Below are positions 20,062 through 27,167 of a stretch of 64,000 bases of DNA, piece after piece; within the stretch, counting starts at the first letter, position 1; each line of letters starts with the position of its first letter. Below the pieces are notes generated by a model that ran no database searches, was not told where the DNA came from, and saw only the letters and a list, made by a program, of their open reading frames with translations. A program made the translations under genes and the position numbers. This stretch comes from Methylomicrobium agile (lineage in GTDB: Bacteria > Pseudomonadota > Gammaproteobacteria > Methylococcales > Methylomonadaceae), in NCBI RefSeq assembly GCF_000733855.1, contig NZ_JPOJ01000001.1:3923001-3987000 (forward strand). Reading direction: 5' to 3'.

Positions 20062-20804
20062 CAGCTTACCGATAAGAGAAACTGGTGCAGTTTATTGATG
20101 GTGCTGCGGAACAGCAAATAGCATCGATCCTCGCGTTGATGAAAAAGCGAAGCCATCGCCTGCATCGGCGGCTCCCCGCCCGTCGCTGTCCCGCTATTCA
20201 ACAGCACGGAATAAAAATCCCAGAGCAGCAGCCGACTCAAAAACGCCGCCAGATCGAGTTCGCCGTCCTGCAACGCTTCGTCGCCGCCGAACCCGGCCTC
20301 GGGCAGCCAGAGAAGCAATTCGGCATGCAACAGGCTCAACAACAGATGCGCGCGATGCCGGCCTTCGGGCCCCAAACCGTCGGCCAGTTGAAAACGTAAA
20401 CCGATCACCGGCGCTTCGCGCCAGTCGGCCATGCCGGCCCGCCTGGCAAAGCTGCGCGCCGCCAGTTTTTCCATCGACCGCATCCAGTTTTCGTACAATG
20501 CCGGCCCATCCGCTCGCGCCAGTAAATCGACCAGCCGCTGGGCCGTTGCCTGCCTTTCGCCGCCCCGCCCCGACCAGCGCGCACGCAGTTCCCCATTTTT
20601 CTCCAGAAACAGCACGAAAATGCCGGCATCGGCGCAGGCCAGCAAGGCGGACATCGACCACTCGACAACGCCCTTGCAAACGACCCTGGAAATCCGCGAT
20701 AAAGGAAACAATTGATCCGCTTTTTCGGGCAGCGACACCCTGAGGGCCGGCTCGTCCAGAACGACCCGGCATCCCGGAACGCCTTCGATATACAATGGCC
20801 TCAT
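20061..20804 (-). CDS. Cas1-like protein without the metal-binding residues
   Basis: A 247-residue protein that resembles Cas1 in outline. The N-terminal beta-rich half (MRPLYIEGVPGCRVVLDEPA, then FPLSRISRVVCKGVVEWSMS, then LLACADAGIFVLFLEKNGEL) matches the Cas1 N-terminal dimerisation domain. The C-terminal half is helical. The Cas1 signature blocks are missing: there is no E-G-x3-A-x-YF, no GLD-x4-GF-x-H and no DLMEP-RP equivalent. It is also about 70 residues shorter than its neighbour. It is coupled at both ends (ATGA overlap with cas1, TGATG with the second cas2), so it is probably expressed in step with them. I infer a structural Cas1 paralogue. An unrelated protein with a similar N-terminal domain is possible. 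Confidence 0.65.
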   Translation of the reverse strand: MRPLYIEGVPGCRVVLDEPALRVSLPEKADQLFPLSRISRVVCKGVVEWSMSALLACADAGIFVLFLEKNGELRARWSGRGGERQATAQRLVDLLARADGPALYENWMRSMEKLAARSFARRAGMADWREAPVIGLRFQLADGLGPEGRHRAHLLLSLLHAELLLWLPEAGFGGDEALQDGELDLAAFLSRLLLWDFYSVLLNSGTATGGEPPMQAMASLFHQREDRCYLLFRSTINKLHQFLLSVS

Positions 20805-21760
20805 GGACGAGCCTCGTAAACGCTTCGATAGCGTCTTGCCAGCGCATAGCCGTATCGGCGCAGCAAGCGCCTCGCCGAACCCGCACGAGCCTCATAGAAG
20901 GCATAAAAGCGCTGCCGGCCGGCTTTATTCATCACGCAACGCCCTTTATCGTGGCTGAAATGCTCGGCCCGCAATTCCCGCTCGCGGAACAATTGCCATA
21001 CCCATCCGTCCATCACAGGCCGCAAAGGCTCCATCAAGTCGCAAGCCAGCGATTCGCGACCGAAGCTCAGGTCGTGATAGAAACCCAGCATGGTGTCCAG
21101 GCCGACGATATGGCAGGCCCGCACGGCGTCATAATGCAGCAGTGTGTAGCCTAACGACAGGCAAGCGTTGACCGGATCGGGCGGCGGCCGCTTATTGCGC
21201 CCGGTAAAATTCAGTTCCGGCGCAAACAGCCGGGTAAAAGCAGCGAAGTAGGCGGCGGCCGCCGCGCCCTCCAGTCCCCGCAAAGTGCTGAGAGACGGCG
21301 CCTGCCGATCCTCGCGTAACTGGGCGAGAATGCCGTTCAAGGTAGTGGCGGCTCCCGTCAAGGGATAGCGTAGATCGGCTCGCGCCGCCAGTGCCTGCTT
21401 CAACAAACGGCGCTGGGAACGAACCTTGATCAACACCAGCCGGCGCGCCAACGGGATCCGCAGACCGTCTTCTATACTCGTGCGATATTGCCCCAATCGC
21501 CGAACGCCATCGCCGTGGGAACCTCCGGCCAGCATCGCCGTAGCCTCGGTATTGCGTCCGGATAGAATCACCAGCCCGATATTGCGTTCAGCCAATGCGC
21601 CCAGCACCCGGCTTTCGAGCTGCGCATTGCCTCGCAATACGATGCGCTCGAGCAAATGCAGCGGCACCGAGCCTTTCCGAATGCCGTCTTCATAAAGCGC
21701 CAATGCCTGGCCATCCAGCTTAATCCCGAGATTCTTGCGATCCAAATATAAACTACTCAT
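20801..21760 (-). CDS. cas1: CRISPR-associated integrase Cas1
   Basis: A 319-residue canonical Cas1, the metal-dependent integrase for new spacers. The N-terminal domain begins MSSLYLDRKNLGIKLDGQAL. The catalytic triad is visible: Glu164 in RGLEGAAAAAYFAAF, His229 in GLDTMLGFYHDLSFG, and Glu244 in CDLMEPLRPVM, with Asp241. Length is usual. It is followed by the Cas1-like gene with an ATGA overlap and preceded by a Cas2 gene with a 3-nt gap. No interference genes (cas3, cas9, cas10, cas7, cas5) are found anywhere in the window. Confidence 0.95.
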   Translation of the reverse strand: MSSLYLDRKNLGIKLDGQALALYEDGIRKGSVPLHLLERIVLRGNAQLESRVLGALAERNIGLVILSGRNTEATAMLAGGSHGDGVRRLGQYRTSIEDGLRIPLARRLVLIKVRSQRRLLKQALAARADLRYPLTGAATTLNGILAQLREDRQAPSLSTLRGLEGAAAAAYFAAFTRLFAPELNFTGRNKRPPPDPVNACLSLGYTLLHYDAVRACHIVGLDTMLGFYHDLSFGRESLACDLMEPLRPVMDGWVWQLFRERELRAEHFSHDKGRCVMNKAGRQRFYAFYEARAGSARRLLRRYGYALARRYRSVYEARP

Positions 21761-21763
21761 CCG

Positions 21764-22048
21764 CTATCCCACATAAAAGAACGAACCGTCCTGAGGCAGT
21801 ACCGCCTTGCCGAGCGTACGGATGTGCTTCACCCCCGCCAATCGCACCATGACAAAGCGGTCCTCCTCAGGGTTTATGACTTGAGCAATCTCTTCCAGCA
21901 GTTGCTCTTTTTCGACAACCGTCAAAAAACATTCGAACACCGACTTTTGTCCGCCCGAAGCATAACCGCGCAAAACATACAATGCCTTGCGCAGCCGCCG
22001 GTTACAGGAAATATCGTAAGCCGCCAGATAGAGTTGCCGTTTAGCCAT
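21764..22048 (-). CDS. cas2: CRISPR-associated Cas2, first copy
   Basis: A 94-residue Cas2: MAKRQLYLAAYDISCNRRLR with the YDI aspartate, then SGGQKSVFECFLTV, where the sequence after the first helix matches Cas2 proteins of type I/III loci. It ends with FVMVRLAGVKHIRTLGKA. It is first in the four-gene adaptation operon and its ATG is 72 nt from a decayed CRISPR repeat (22120-22156). The pairing of this Cas2 with the canonical Cas1, and of the other Cas2 with the Cas1-like protein, is suggested only by gene order. Confidence 0.92.
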   Translation of the reverse strand: MAKRQLYLAAYDISCNRRLRKALYVLRGYASGGQKSVFECFLTVVEKEQLLEEIAQVINPEEDRFVMVRLAGVKHIRTLGKAVLPQDGSFFYVG

Positions 22049-22119
22049 GCGGATAAAGTAGCGGATTCTCGACCGAATGGCTGAGTTGGCAAGCTTGTCA
22101 GTTTACTAGCGAATAGCGA

Positions 22120-22156
22120 GTAAAAATCCCTTCTTTATGAGATACGTTATTCAAAT
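22120..22156 (-). CRISPR. Solitary degenerate CRISPR repeat
   Basis: A 37-nt unit with the same layout as the three repeats at 23540-23719. It shares the core CCCTTCTTTAT and the end GTTATTCAAAT, with several substitutions between (ATGAGATAC for ATAAGGTCT). Read on the minus strand it starts ATTTGAATAAC. It stands alone about 1.4 kb from the other repeats and next to the cas operon. Confidence 0.65.
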
Positions 22157-22177
22157 AAAACAAAGGCAGATAAACTC

Positions 22178-22300
22178 CAATGCCGTTAAGTTAAGAAAGA
22201 ATGGAGTCCAAAGCTTACTTTGGTCGATTTAGCGATCTTTCCAAAACAAGCTTTAGGCTCCACGCAAGACCCGCTCGACGCTCTTAACTTAATGGCATTG
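22178..22300. repeat. MITE-like element with 18-bp terminal inverted repeats
   Basis: The arms are CAATGCCGTTAAGTTAAG (22178-22195) and CTTAACTTAATGGCATTG (22283-22300), with one mismatch. They enclose 87 bp of non-coding DNA with a CAAAGCTTAC/ACAAGCTTTAG pair inside. There is no ORF. It could be a small non-autonomous transposon or a long-armed REP unit, and it sits directly beside the solitary CRISPR repeat. Confidence 0.5.
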
Positions 22301-22521
22301 AGGTAAACTCTGCCCTACTTTATTTTTGATTAGGCGAGAAAATTGCCCCCGAATTATCGCTTTTTATTAATCCCGTTTGTATAGCTTAATCTCTTCCGAG
22401 CCAAACTCTACAAATACGCAAACGCCTCGGTATGCCGCCGGGGCGCGGCCGGTTGGGTGCGACTCCAAATCAACAGCTCTCGCCGCCAAGGCGCGTGGTT
22501 TGTATCAACACGCTATGTATG

Positions 22522-22564
22522 CGTAACTGAATCAATTGGTGGAAGGGGAATTGATTCAGTTACG
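22522..22564. other. Perfect 16-bp stem-loop
   Basis: CGTAACTGAATCAATT (22522-22537) is exactly complementary to 22549-22564, with an 11-nt purine-rich loop (GGTGGAAGGGG). There is no T tract on either side. It lies in the 22301-22670 gene-free stretch, in which I see nothing else. Confidence 0.6.
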
Positions 22565-22670
22565 ACGAATTGTATCTCGACTAATTTGATTAGACCTGTC
22601 TCCGTCCATATCTCATCTTTAAGCATTCATCGATGTCGGACGCAATCATGAAAGGGTTTCCAGGTGACCC

Positions 22671-22823
22671 TCAATTTACCGCCGATTGCTCTGCTACTAA
22701 CCGACATTCATATTTGTCATTCTCAAAATCTTGTGCATTTTTTGTATCATGCATATAGAGCGATTTAGCGCATCCTATCGTAGTTATTGATGACAATATA
22801 ACTACAAAATTTTTCTTATTCAT
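22671..22823 (-). CDS. Small putative lipoprotein (50 residues), perhaps truncated
   Basis: A 50-residue ORF beginning MNKKNFVVILSSITTIGCAK, a short lipoprotein signal with lipobox TIGC (Cys18). The rest (DTKNAQDFENDKYECRLVAE QSAVN) resembles the start of small bacterial lipoproteins with a D-x3-C-x3-A pattern. Such proteins are usually about twice as long, so this may be a fragment. It lies in AT-rich DNA, on the same strand as the neighbouring larger lipoprotein gene, within the segment that separates the CRISPR repeats. Confidence 0.45.
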   Translation of the reverse strand: MNKKNFVVILSSITTIGCAKSLYMHDTKNAQDFENDKYECRLVAEQSAVN

Positions 22824-23044
22824 TTTTATTTAGATAAAATTTTTGTTAATTTTCGAATCTTGTGCTGTACATAATTTTTCCGGATTATCCTTAGCCGACA
22901 ATTTCTCGAAGCAAAGCAAAAACGCCGATCGTGTCGGTGGTTAGAGAAATAAGACGGTAAATATTGGTTTCTATCATGCTATTTTCCATTTTTGTATAAG
23001 AAAACAGCATGATAACTCCAGGCTACAGGATACTCATTGGTGAA

Positions 23045-23464
23045 TTACTTTGGTAATGATGCGCTTTTTGGCATCAGCGTGACGCTTACTTGATCGTCCA
23101 AGTTCCACATGGCGCCAGTGATCGGATCGACAATCAGCAACCCTACAAGGCCACCGAAAATGAGATTACCAGGATACATCCAGCTCAACCCTGATTCGAT
23201 TGATGTCGATTGACTGACATATCCTTGACGATCAAACTCCACATTATAATTTTCGCCATCGAAATAACCATTGCCACGTTTTAGTGAAATAGTTTGTGGT
23301 GTTACTCCGCGCATCACTATCTCACCATCTTCATTTTTGACAGTGAAATCTACACGATCCGGATAACTGCCGACTTTTACTTCGTCAGTGGCGCCGTGAA
23401 TAATGCTGGCACAGCCAGACGTAAGTGCAGCGATAGCAATGGTTGAAAATAAGGTCTTCTTCAT
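23045..23464 (-). CDS. Putative lipoprotein of unknown function
   Basis: A 139-residue protein with a lipoprotein signal peptide (MKKTLFSTIAIAALTSGCAS, lipobox LTSGC, Cys18). It is followed by IIHGATDEVKVGSYPDRVDF and a beta-rich region (GVTPQTISLKRGN) that recalls PEGA-like repeats. A hydrophobic stretch follows (YPGNLIFGGLVGLLIVDPIT), typical of small outer-membrane-associated lipoproteins. No enzymatic motif is seen. The base composition is more AT-rich than the rest of the window, and the gene lies between the two groups of CRISPR repeats. It was probably acquired. Confidence 0.75.
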   Translation of the reverse strand: MKKTLFSTIAIAALTSGCASIIHGATDEVKVGSYPDRVDFTVKNEDGEIVMRGVTPQTISLKRGNGYFDGENYNVEFDRQGYVSQSTSIESGLSWMYPGNLIFGGLVGLLIVDPITGAMWNLDDQVSVTLMPKSASLPK

Positions 23465-23539
23465 GCTTTTTCTCTTGGTTAGTGACTTTTGATTGAAATA
23501 TCAAACGATCAGTCCATTATCGTCATCCAGACATCCATT

Positions 23540-23719
23540 GTTTTAATCCCTTCTTATAATAAGGTCTGATATTTAAATTTTAATAAGCTGACAAGCTTGT
23601 CACCACAGACTGCCTTAATTCTTTCTTTATAAAGTCTGTTATTCAAATTGCACGAATATCAGAGAAGAGACGGAAGCTGAAGGTCTTGATTCCTTCTTTA
23701 TAAGGTCTGTTATTCAAAT
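23540..23719 (-). CRISPR. Decayed three-repeat CRISPR array
   Basis: Three related repeats at 23540-23578, 23612-23648 and 23683-23719 (39, 37 and 37 nt), separated by 33- and 34-nt unrelated spacers. The period is 71-72 nt. On the minus strand a repeat starts ATTTGAATAACAGAC and ends GGAATTAAGAC, an ending common in type III and some type I repeats. Repeats differ from one another at several positions (CTTATAATAAGG, CTTTATAAAG, CTTTATAAGG), so the array is degenerate and probably inactive. It is upstream of the cas2-cas1 operon on the same strand. Confidence 0.75.
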
Positions 23720-23776
23720 AAAAATCAATAATATTGATGGAAAAACGTCTGCAGTCTTAACAAATAATGAGAAACT

Positions 23777-23795
23777 TCCCCGGGTCTGCCGGGGA
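23777..23795. other. GC-rich hairpin, possible IS200-type end
   Basis: TCCCCGG / CCGGGGA with a GTCTG loop. It lies about 85 bp upstream of an IS200-like transposase fragment, a position where IS200/IS605 elements carry their subterminal hairpin. The link to that element is an inference. Confidence 0.4.
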
Positions 23796-23878
23796 GACAG
23801 CAAAAGTTTGACATTCAGCGGAGCTCATCAGGAAACTCGGCATCGTGAACCGCCAAGTACACGATAGAGGAGAACCCG

Positions 23879-23977
23879 CTGGACAAGAACGAAAGCGTAA
23901 GTCACTCCCGCTGGGAGTGCAAATATCATGGGGTATTGATCCCGAAATATCGGCGACGGACTTTAGAGGACCTCTAA
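23879..23977 (+). pseudogene. IS200/IS605 TnpA N-terminal fragment
   Basis: The frame reads LDKNESVSHSRWECKYHGVL then IPKYRRRTLEDL and a stop. This is the N-terminus of an IS200-type Y1 transposase (usual form: SRWECKYHVVFIPKYRRK). The HUH motif and catalytic Tyr are absent. Only about 30 codons remain, so this is a dead remnant. Confidence 0.75.
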
Positions 23978-24080
23978 AGATACAGGAATCAACTGATTTG
24001 AGGCCTAAAACGTCCTCAAAAATGGATTTTCCTAGTCTCTCTTTTTTAATTTAGGGCTTTATCAGCCCGGCTTGGCGTCA

Positions 24081-24170
24081 TCAAGACACAGCAACCCTCT
24101 GCAGGGTGCAAAATCGCTGCATGTTGTAAACCAGATTCATGAAGCCGATGCGCACTTCGATAGGCCATGC
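24081..24170 (-). pseudogene. IS5-family transposase C-terminal fragment
   Basis: The frame ends with AWPIEVRIGFMNLVYNMQRF then CTLQRVAVS, the typical C-terminus of IS5-family transposases (A-R-x-K-I-G-x-M-N-L-x-Y-N-M-x-R). It is joined in frame to an IS630 fragment, so the continuous ORF across the two is a chimera of dead elements. Confidence 0.65.
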
Positions 24171-24194
24171 TCTCTTTTGAAATGTGGGCCGAGG

Positions 24195-24362
24195 ATTGTC
24201 CAGAACTACCCGGATAACAGCCTCTGGCGGATAGTACTCATCGAATCGCTTGAGTAACGCAATAAACTCCCAACTACGATGCCGATCCTCTACATTAGCC
24301 ATGATATGCCCCGAGTGTAGATCGATTCCAGCCAGCATTGACACGGTGCCGAGCCGACTATA
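24195..24362 (-). pseudogene. IS630-family transposase internal fragment
   Basis: The frame reads LGTVSMLAGIDLHSGHIMAN, then VEDRHRSWEFIALLKRFDEY, then YPPEAVIRVVLDN, the central DDE part of an IS630-family transposase. It is cut on one side by the IS481 element and on the other by the IS5 remnant. The second catalytic Asp (VVLDN) is present but the downstream Glu region is lost. Confidence 0.75.
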
Positions 24363-25370
24363 TGTCTAGTCCCGAGTTTAAATGGTGTAACCTATTCCCA
24401 ACTGAAAGAGGAAAAACGATGGGGCAAGTACTCCACGGAACAGCCACGACCACGCACGTTGTCCGAGAAAAAATTCAAGACTCTCAAGAAAGTCTCGTCA
24501 AACTCGCCAAGTGCTACGGGATCAACCCCAAAACTGTCCAGAAGTGGCGGAAGCGGGAGTCGGTCGAAGACCTCAAGTGCGGCAGCAAACCCGGCCAAGG
24601 CAGCGTGCTGACCGCGGTGGACGTCGAAACCCGGCGTAAGACCTTATTGCCCTTGGATGACTTGTACGATCTGTTGCTGCCGCAGATACCGGCACTGACC
24701 CGCTCCAACCTGCACCGCTGCCTGCAACGCCACGGTGTCAGCCGCTTGGCCGACCTGTTGCCGGACGAGGAAAAGACCACCACCCGGACGTTCAAAACCT
24801 ACGCACCGGGCTTTCTCCACCTCGACACGGCCCAAATCAACTTGGGCAAAGACAAGGAGTACCTGTTCGTTGCCATCGACCGCGCCACCCGCTACGTCTA
24901 TCTAGAGCTGCACGACAACAAGCGCATGGAGACCGCTACCGCCTTTCTGGAAAACGCCCTGGCACAATATCCGTTCAAGGTCGAAAAGCTGCTCACCGAC
25001 AACGGCATCGAGTTCAGCTATAACCCCTTGCCCGACGCCAAGAAGCCCAAGGACAAGGAACATCCGTTCGTTGCGCTGTGCAAGGCCCAACAGATCGAAC
25101 ACCGCACCACCCTGGTCAAGCACCCGTGGACGAACGGCAGGGCCGAGGCGATGAACAAAAAGGTCAAGGCCAACACGACCCAACGTTTCCACTATGACAA
25201 TGTGGACGCGCTCAAAACCCATCTCTACCACTACCTGCTAAATTACAACTTCAACCTCAAATTACGGGCCCTAGGCCGTAAGACACCCTTTGAGGCCATC
25301 CTGCAATGGTAGGATAAGCAGCCGGATATCTTTGTTGTAAATCCTAACCAGTTAAATGTGGGACTGAACA
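24363..25370 (+). mobile_element. IS481-family insertion sequence
   Basis: An element of about 1008 bp with imperfect terminal inverted repeats of about 23 bp. The left end is 24363-24385 (starting TGTCTAGTCCC) and the right end is 25348-25370 (reverse complement starting TGTTCAGTCCC). One transposase gene fills it. ACTA occurs just outside both ends (24357-24360 and 25371-25374), a possible target duplication if the left boundary is 24361. It interrupts older IS630 sequence on the left and abuts a group II intron remnant on the right. Confidence 0.8.
24419..25312 (+). CDS. IS481-family transposase
   Basis: A 297-residue DDE transposase. It opens with MGQVLHGTATTTHVVREKIQ, typical of this family. 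An N-terminal HTH follows (LAKCYGINPKTVQKWRKRES), then the integrase core: first Asp in FLHLDTAQI, second Asp in LLTDNGIEF, Glu in NGRAEAMNKKV. The sequence appears intact, with no frameshift or internal stop. Start 24419 is chosen over the longer frame at 24338 because it follows an AGAGG ribosome site and matches the family N-terminus; the extension lies partly in the inverted repeat. Confidence 0.93.
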   Translation: MGQVLHGTATTTHVVREKIQDSQESLVKLAKCYGINPKTVQKWRKRESVEDLKCGSKPGQGSVLTAVDVETRRKTLLPLDDLYDLLLPQIPALTRSNLHRCLQRHGVSRLADLLPDEEKTTTRTFKTYAPGFLHLDTAQINLGKDKEYLFVAIDRATRYVYLELHDNKRMETATAFLENALAQYPFKVEKLLTDNGIEFSYNPLPDAKKPKDKEHPFVALCKAQQIEHRTTLVKHPWTNGRAEAMNKKVKANTTQRFHYDNVDALKTHLYHYLLNYNFNLKLRALGRKTPFEAILQW

Positions 25371-25391
25371 ACTAGTAGGTATACCTAATAA

Positions 25392-25577
25392 AGCGGCGTC
25401 ATCAGTCCGTTGCTGGCCAATCTCTATTTGCACCATGTATTCGACAAGTGGATGCAGCGAAATCACGCCGGAAAGCCATTCGAGCACTACGCTGATGACT
25501 GTATCATCCATTGCAAAACTGAAAAAGAGGCGCAATGCGTGATTTCGTGCATTGGCAAATCCCCTTCGCTGGAATGA
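25392..25577 (+). pseudogene. Group II intron reverse transcriptase fragment
   Basis: The frame reads SGVISPLLANLYLHHVFDKW, then MQRNHAGKPFEHYADDCIIH, then CKTEKEAQCVIS, and stops. These are the RT motifs around G-G-V-I-S-P-L-L-A-N and the catalytic YADD box of LtrA-type proteins. The N-terminal RT motifs, the maturase X domain and the rest are gone. The left end is close to the IS481 right end. Confidence 0.85.
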
Positions 25578-25588
25578 CGGGACGATAG

Positions 25589-25680
25589 GAGCGGTATGAA
25601 TCGGGAGATTCACGTACCGTTGCGTGAGAGCCTGAAGGTGTGATTCCTTTGGGCTACTCGTCCCCCTACCAGTTTCCTGA
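25589..25680 (+). ncRNA. Group II intron domain V/VI remnant
   Basis: Immediately after the RT fragment, 25589-25622 folds as domain V. An AGC triad lies at 25590-25592. The stem GGTATGAATC pairs with GATTCA-CG-TACC, with a GGGA tetraloop and a two-nucleotide CG bulge. A closing GTT lies at 25619-25621. The following 58 nt could contain domain VI and the 3' end. Without the 5' domains the intron cannot splice by itself; it abuts the stop codon of the efflux outer-membrane factor. Confidence 0.7.
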
Positions 25681-27159
25681 TTATTGAAGGGGGAACGGCA
25701 AAAAATCAGTCCATTTGCGTTCACCCGCCGCCGAATCAGCATCCGGTAAATCCGCACTGCCCCATCCCCCTCCCAAGGCTTTGACGAGTTGCACAGCATA
25801 AATCAACCGCTGTCCGAACACAGTCACCGCCGACTTCCGATTGTTCAGTGCGGCAGCTTGAGCGATCATCACATTCGAATAACCGACCGTGCCGGCCTTG
25901 TATTGGTTTTCGGTAATCGTCAAAGCGGATTCCGCGGCTCGTACGGCTTTGTCCTGCACATGAGATTCTTCTTCCAGGGTGCGCAACGCCGACAAACTGT
26001 CCTCCACTTCCTGAAAACCGGTCAGAACGCTTTGCCGGTATTGGGCGACGCTGGCATCGAAAGCATCGATGGCCTGTTTGAGTTGAGCCGAATGCGCGCC
26101 GCCGTCCAATAGGGTCCAGGCCGCCGCAGCCGGTCCCAGCGCCCAATAACGGGTGGCCATCGAGAACAATTTCGAGAGATTCGCGGTTTGAAAGCCGTTG
26201 GTGGCCGACAAGGTCAAAGTAGGAAAATAAGCGGCTTTGGCCACGCCGATTTTAGCGTTGGTGGCCGCCATCGAACGTTCCGCGCTGGCGATGTCCGGCC
26301 GGCGTTCCAATACCGCCGACGGCACCGCGACCGGAATCGTCGGCAGCCTGGTCGTTAAAGCGCCCTGCCCGATATCCAATTCGGCAGGCGATTTGCCGAC
26401 CAGCACCGCGAGCGCATGTTCCATTTGCGAGCGCATCACCTCCACATCGACCGCTTGCGCTCTTGCGGATTCCAGTTGCGCTTCGGCCTGTACCACGTCG
26501 CTAAGGGCCGCTACGCCCACCGCGTAACGGTTGCGGGTGATCTCCAGGGTTTTCCGATAGGCCGCCACGGTCTGATTCAGTAATTGCCGCTGGGCATCCA
26601 GCGCCCGCAACTGGAAATAATCCTGCGCCAGCGTCGCCTGCGTCGACAAACACAAAGCCTGCAAGGTAGCGGCACTGGCCTGAGCGCTGCCGACGTTGGC
26701 TTCCACCTGGCGGCGCACGCTCCCCCACAGGTCCGGCTCCCAGGAAATATTCAGAGCCGTACCGAACAAATAACGAACACCGGAAACCGCCACATTCTGA
26801 CCGGTGGCCGCTCTAAACCGATTGACCGTGGCGGCAACGCCGCCGGTCGGCAAATACGCAGCCAATGCCGTTTGCACCAAATGTTGCGCTTGCCGATATT
26901 GCGCTTCCGCGGCCGCCAGGGTTTGATTATTGTCCACCACTTGCTCTTCCAGAGCGTTCAGTTGGGGATCGCCGAACATTTCCCACCATTTGCCGGGCAA
27001 CCGGTCGTCCTTGGGCTGCGCTTGTTGCCAGCCTTGCAGCTCCTTGAAGGCGACCGGCACTTGCACCTTGGGCTTCACGTAATCCGGCCCCATCATGCAT
27101 CCTTCAACGGTCGCGGCCATGACGGCGTAAAAAAGCAAGTTGGCGAAACGAATCTGCAT
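25681..27159 (-). CDS. Outer-membrane efflux factor, NodT/OprM type
   Basis: A 492-residue TolC-superfamily lipoprotein that forms the outer-membrane duct of a tripartite efflux pump. A signal peptide with lipobox VEGC (Cys21) is followed by MMGPDYVKP, the usual OprM/NodT start. Two OEP repeats follow, each ending in the conserved ARA/ALA-rich helices (AEAQYRQAQHLVQTALAAYL; YRQSVLTGFQEVEDSLSALR). It is the last gene of the four-gene pump operon, 8 nt after the second RND protein. Its stop codon lies at the edge of a group II intron remnant. Confidence 0.93.
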   Translation of the reverse strand: MQIRFANLLFYAVMAATVEGCMMGPDYVKPKVQVPVAFKELQGWQQAQPKDDRLPGKWWEMFGDPQLNALEEQVVDNNQTLAAAEAQYRQAQHLVQTALAAYLPTGGVAATVNRFRAATGQNVAVSGVRYLFGTALNISWEPDLWGSVRRQVEANVGSAQASAATLQALCLSTQATLAQDYFQLRALDAQRQLLNQTVAAYRKTLEITRNRYAVGVAALSDVVQAEAQLESARAQAVDVEVMRSQMEHALAVLVGKSPAELDIGQGALTTRLPTIPVAVPSAVLERRPDIASAERSMAATNAKIGVAKAAYFPTLTLSATNGFQTANLSKLFSMATRYWALGPAAAAWTLLDGGAHSAQLKQAIDAFDASVAQYRQSVLTGFQEVEDSLSALRTLEEESHVQDKAVRAAESALTITENQYKAGTVGYSNVMIAQAAALNNRKSAVTVFGQRLIYAVQLVKALGGGWGSADLPDADSAAGERKWTDFLPFPLQ

Positions 27160-27167
27160 ACGTTGTC

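Noticed and set aside
22380-22500. Possible tRNA-like stretch near the CRISPR locus
   Set aside because: I could not fold a complete cloverleaf with a proper T-loop and acceptor stem.
23845-24054. 69-residue ORF over the IS200 remnant
   Set aside because: It is in a different frame from the IS200 similarity and shows no conserved content.
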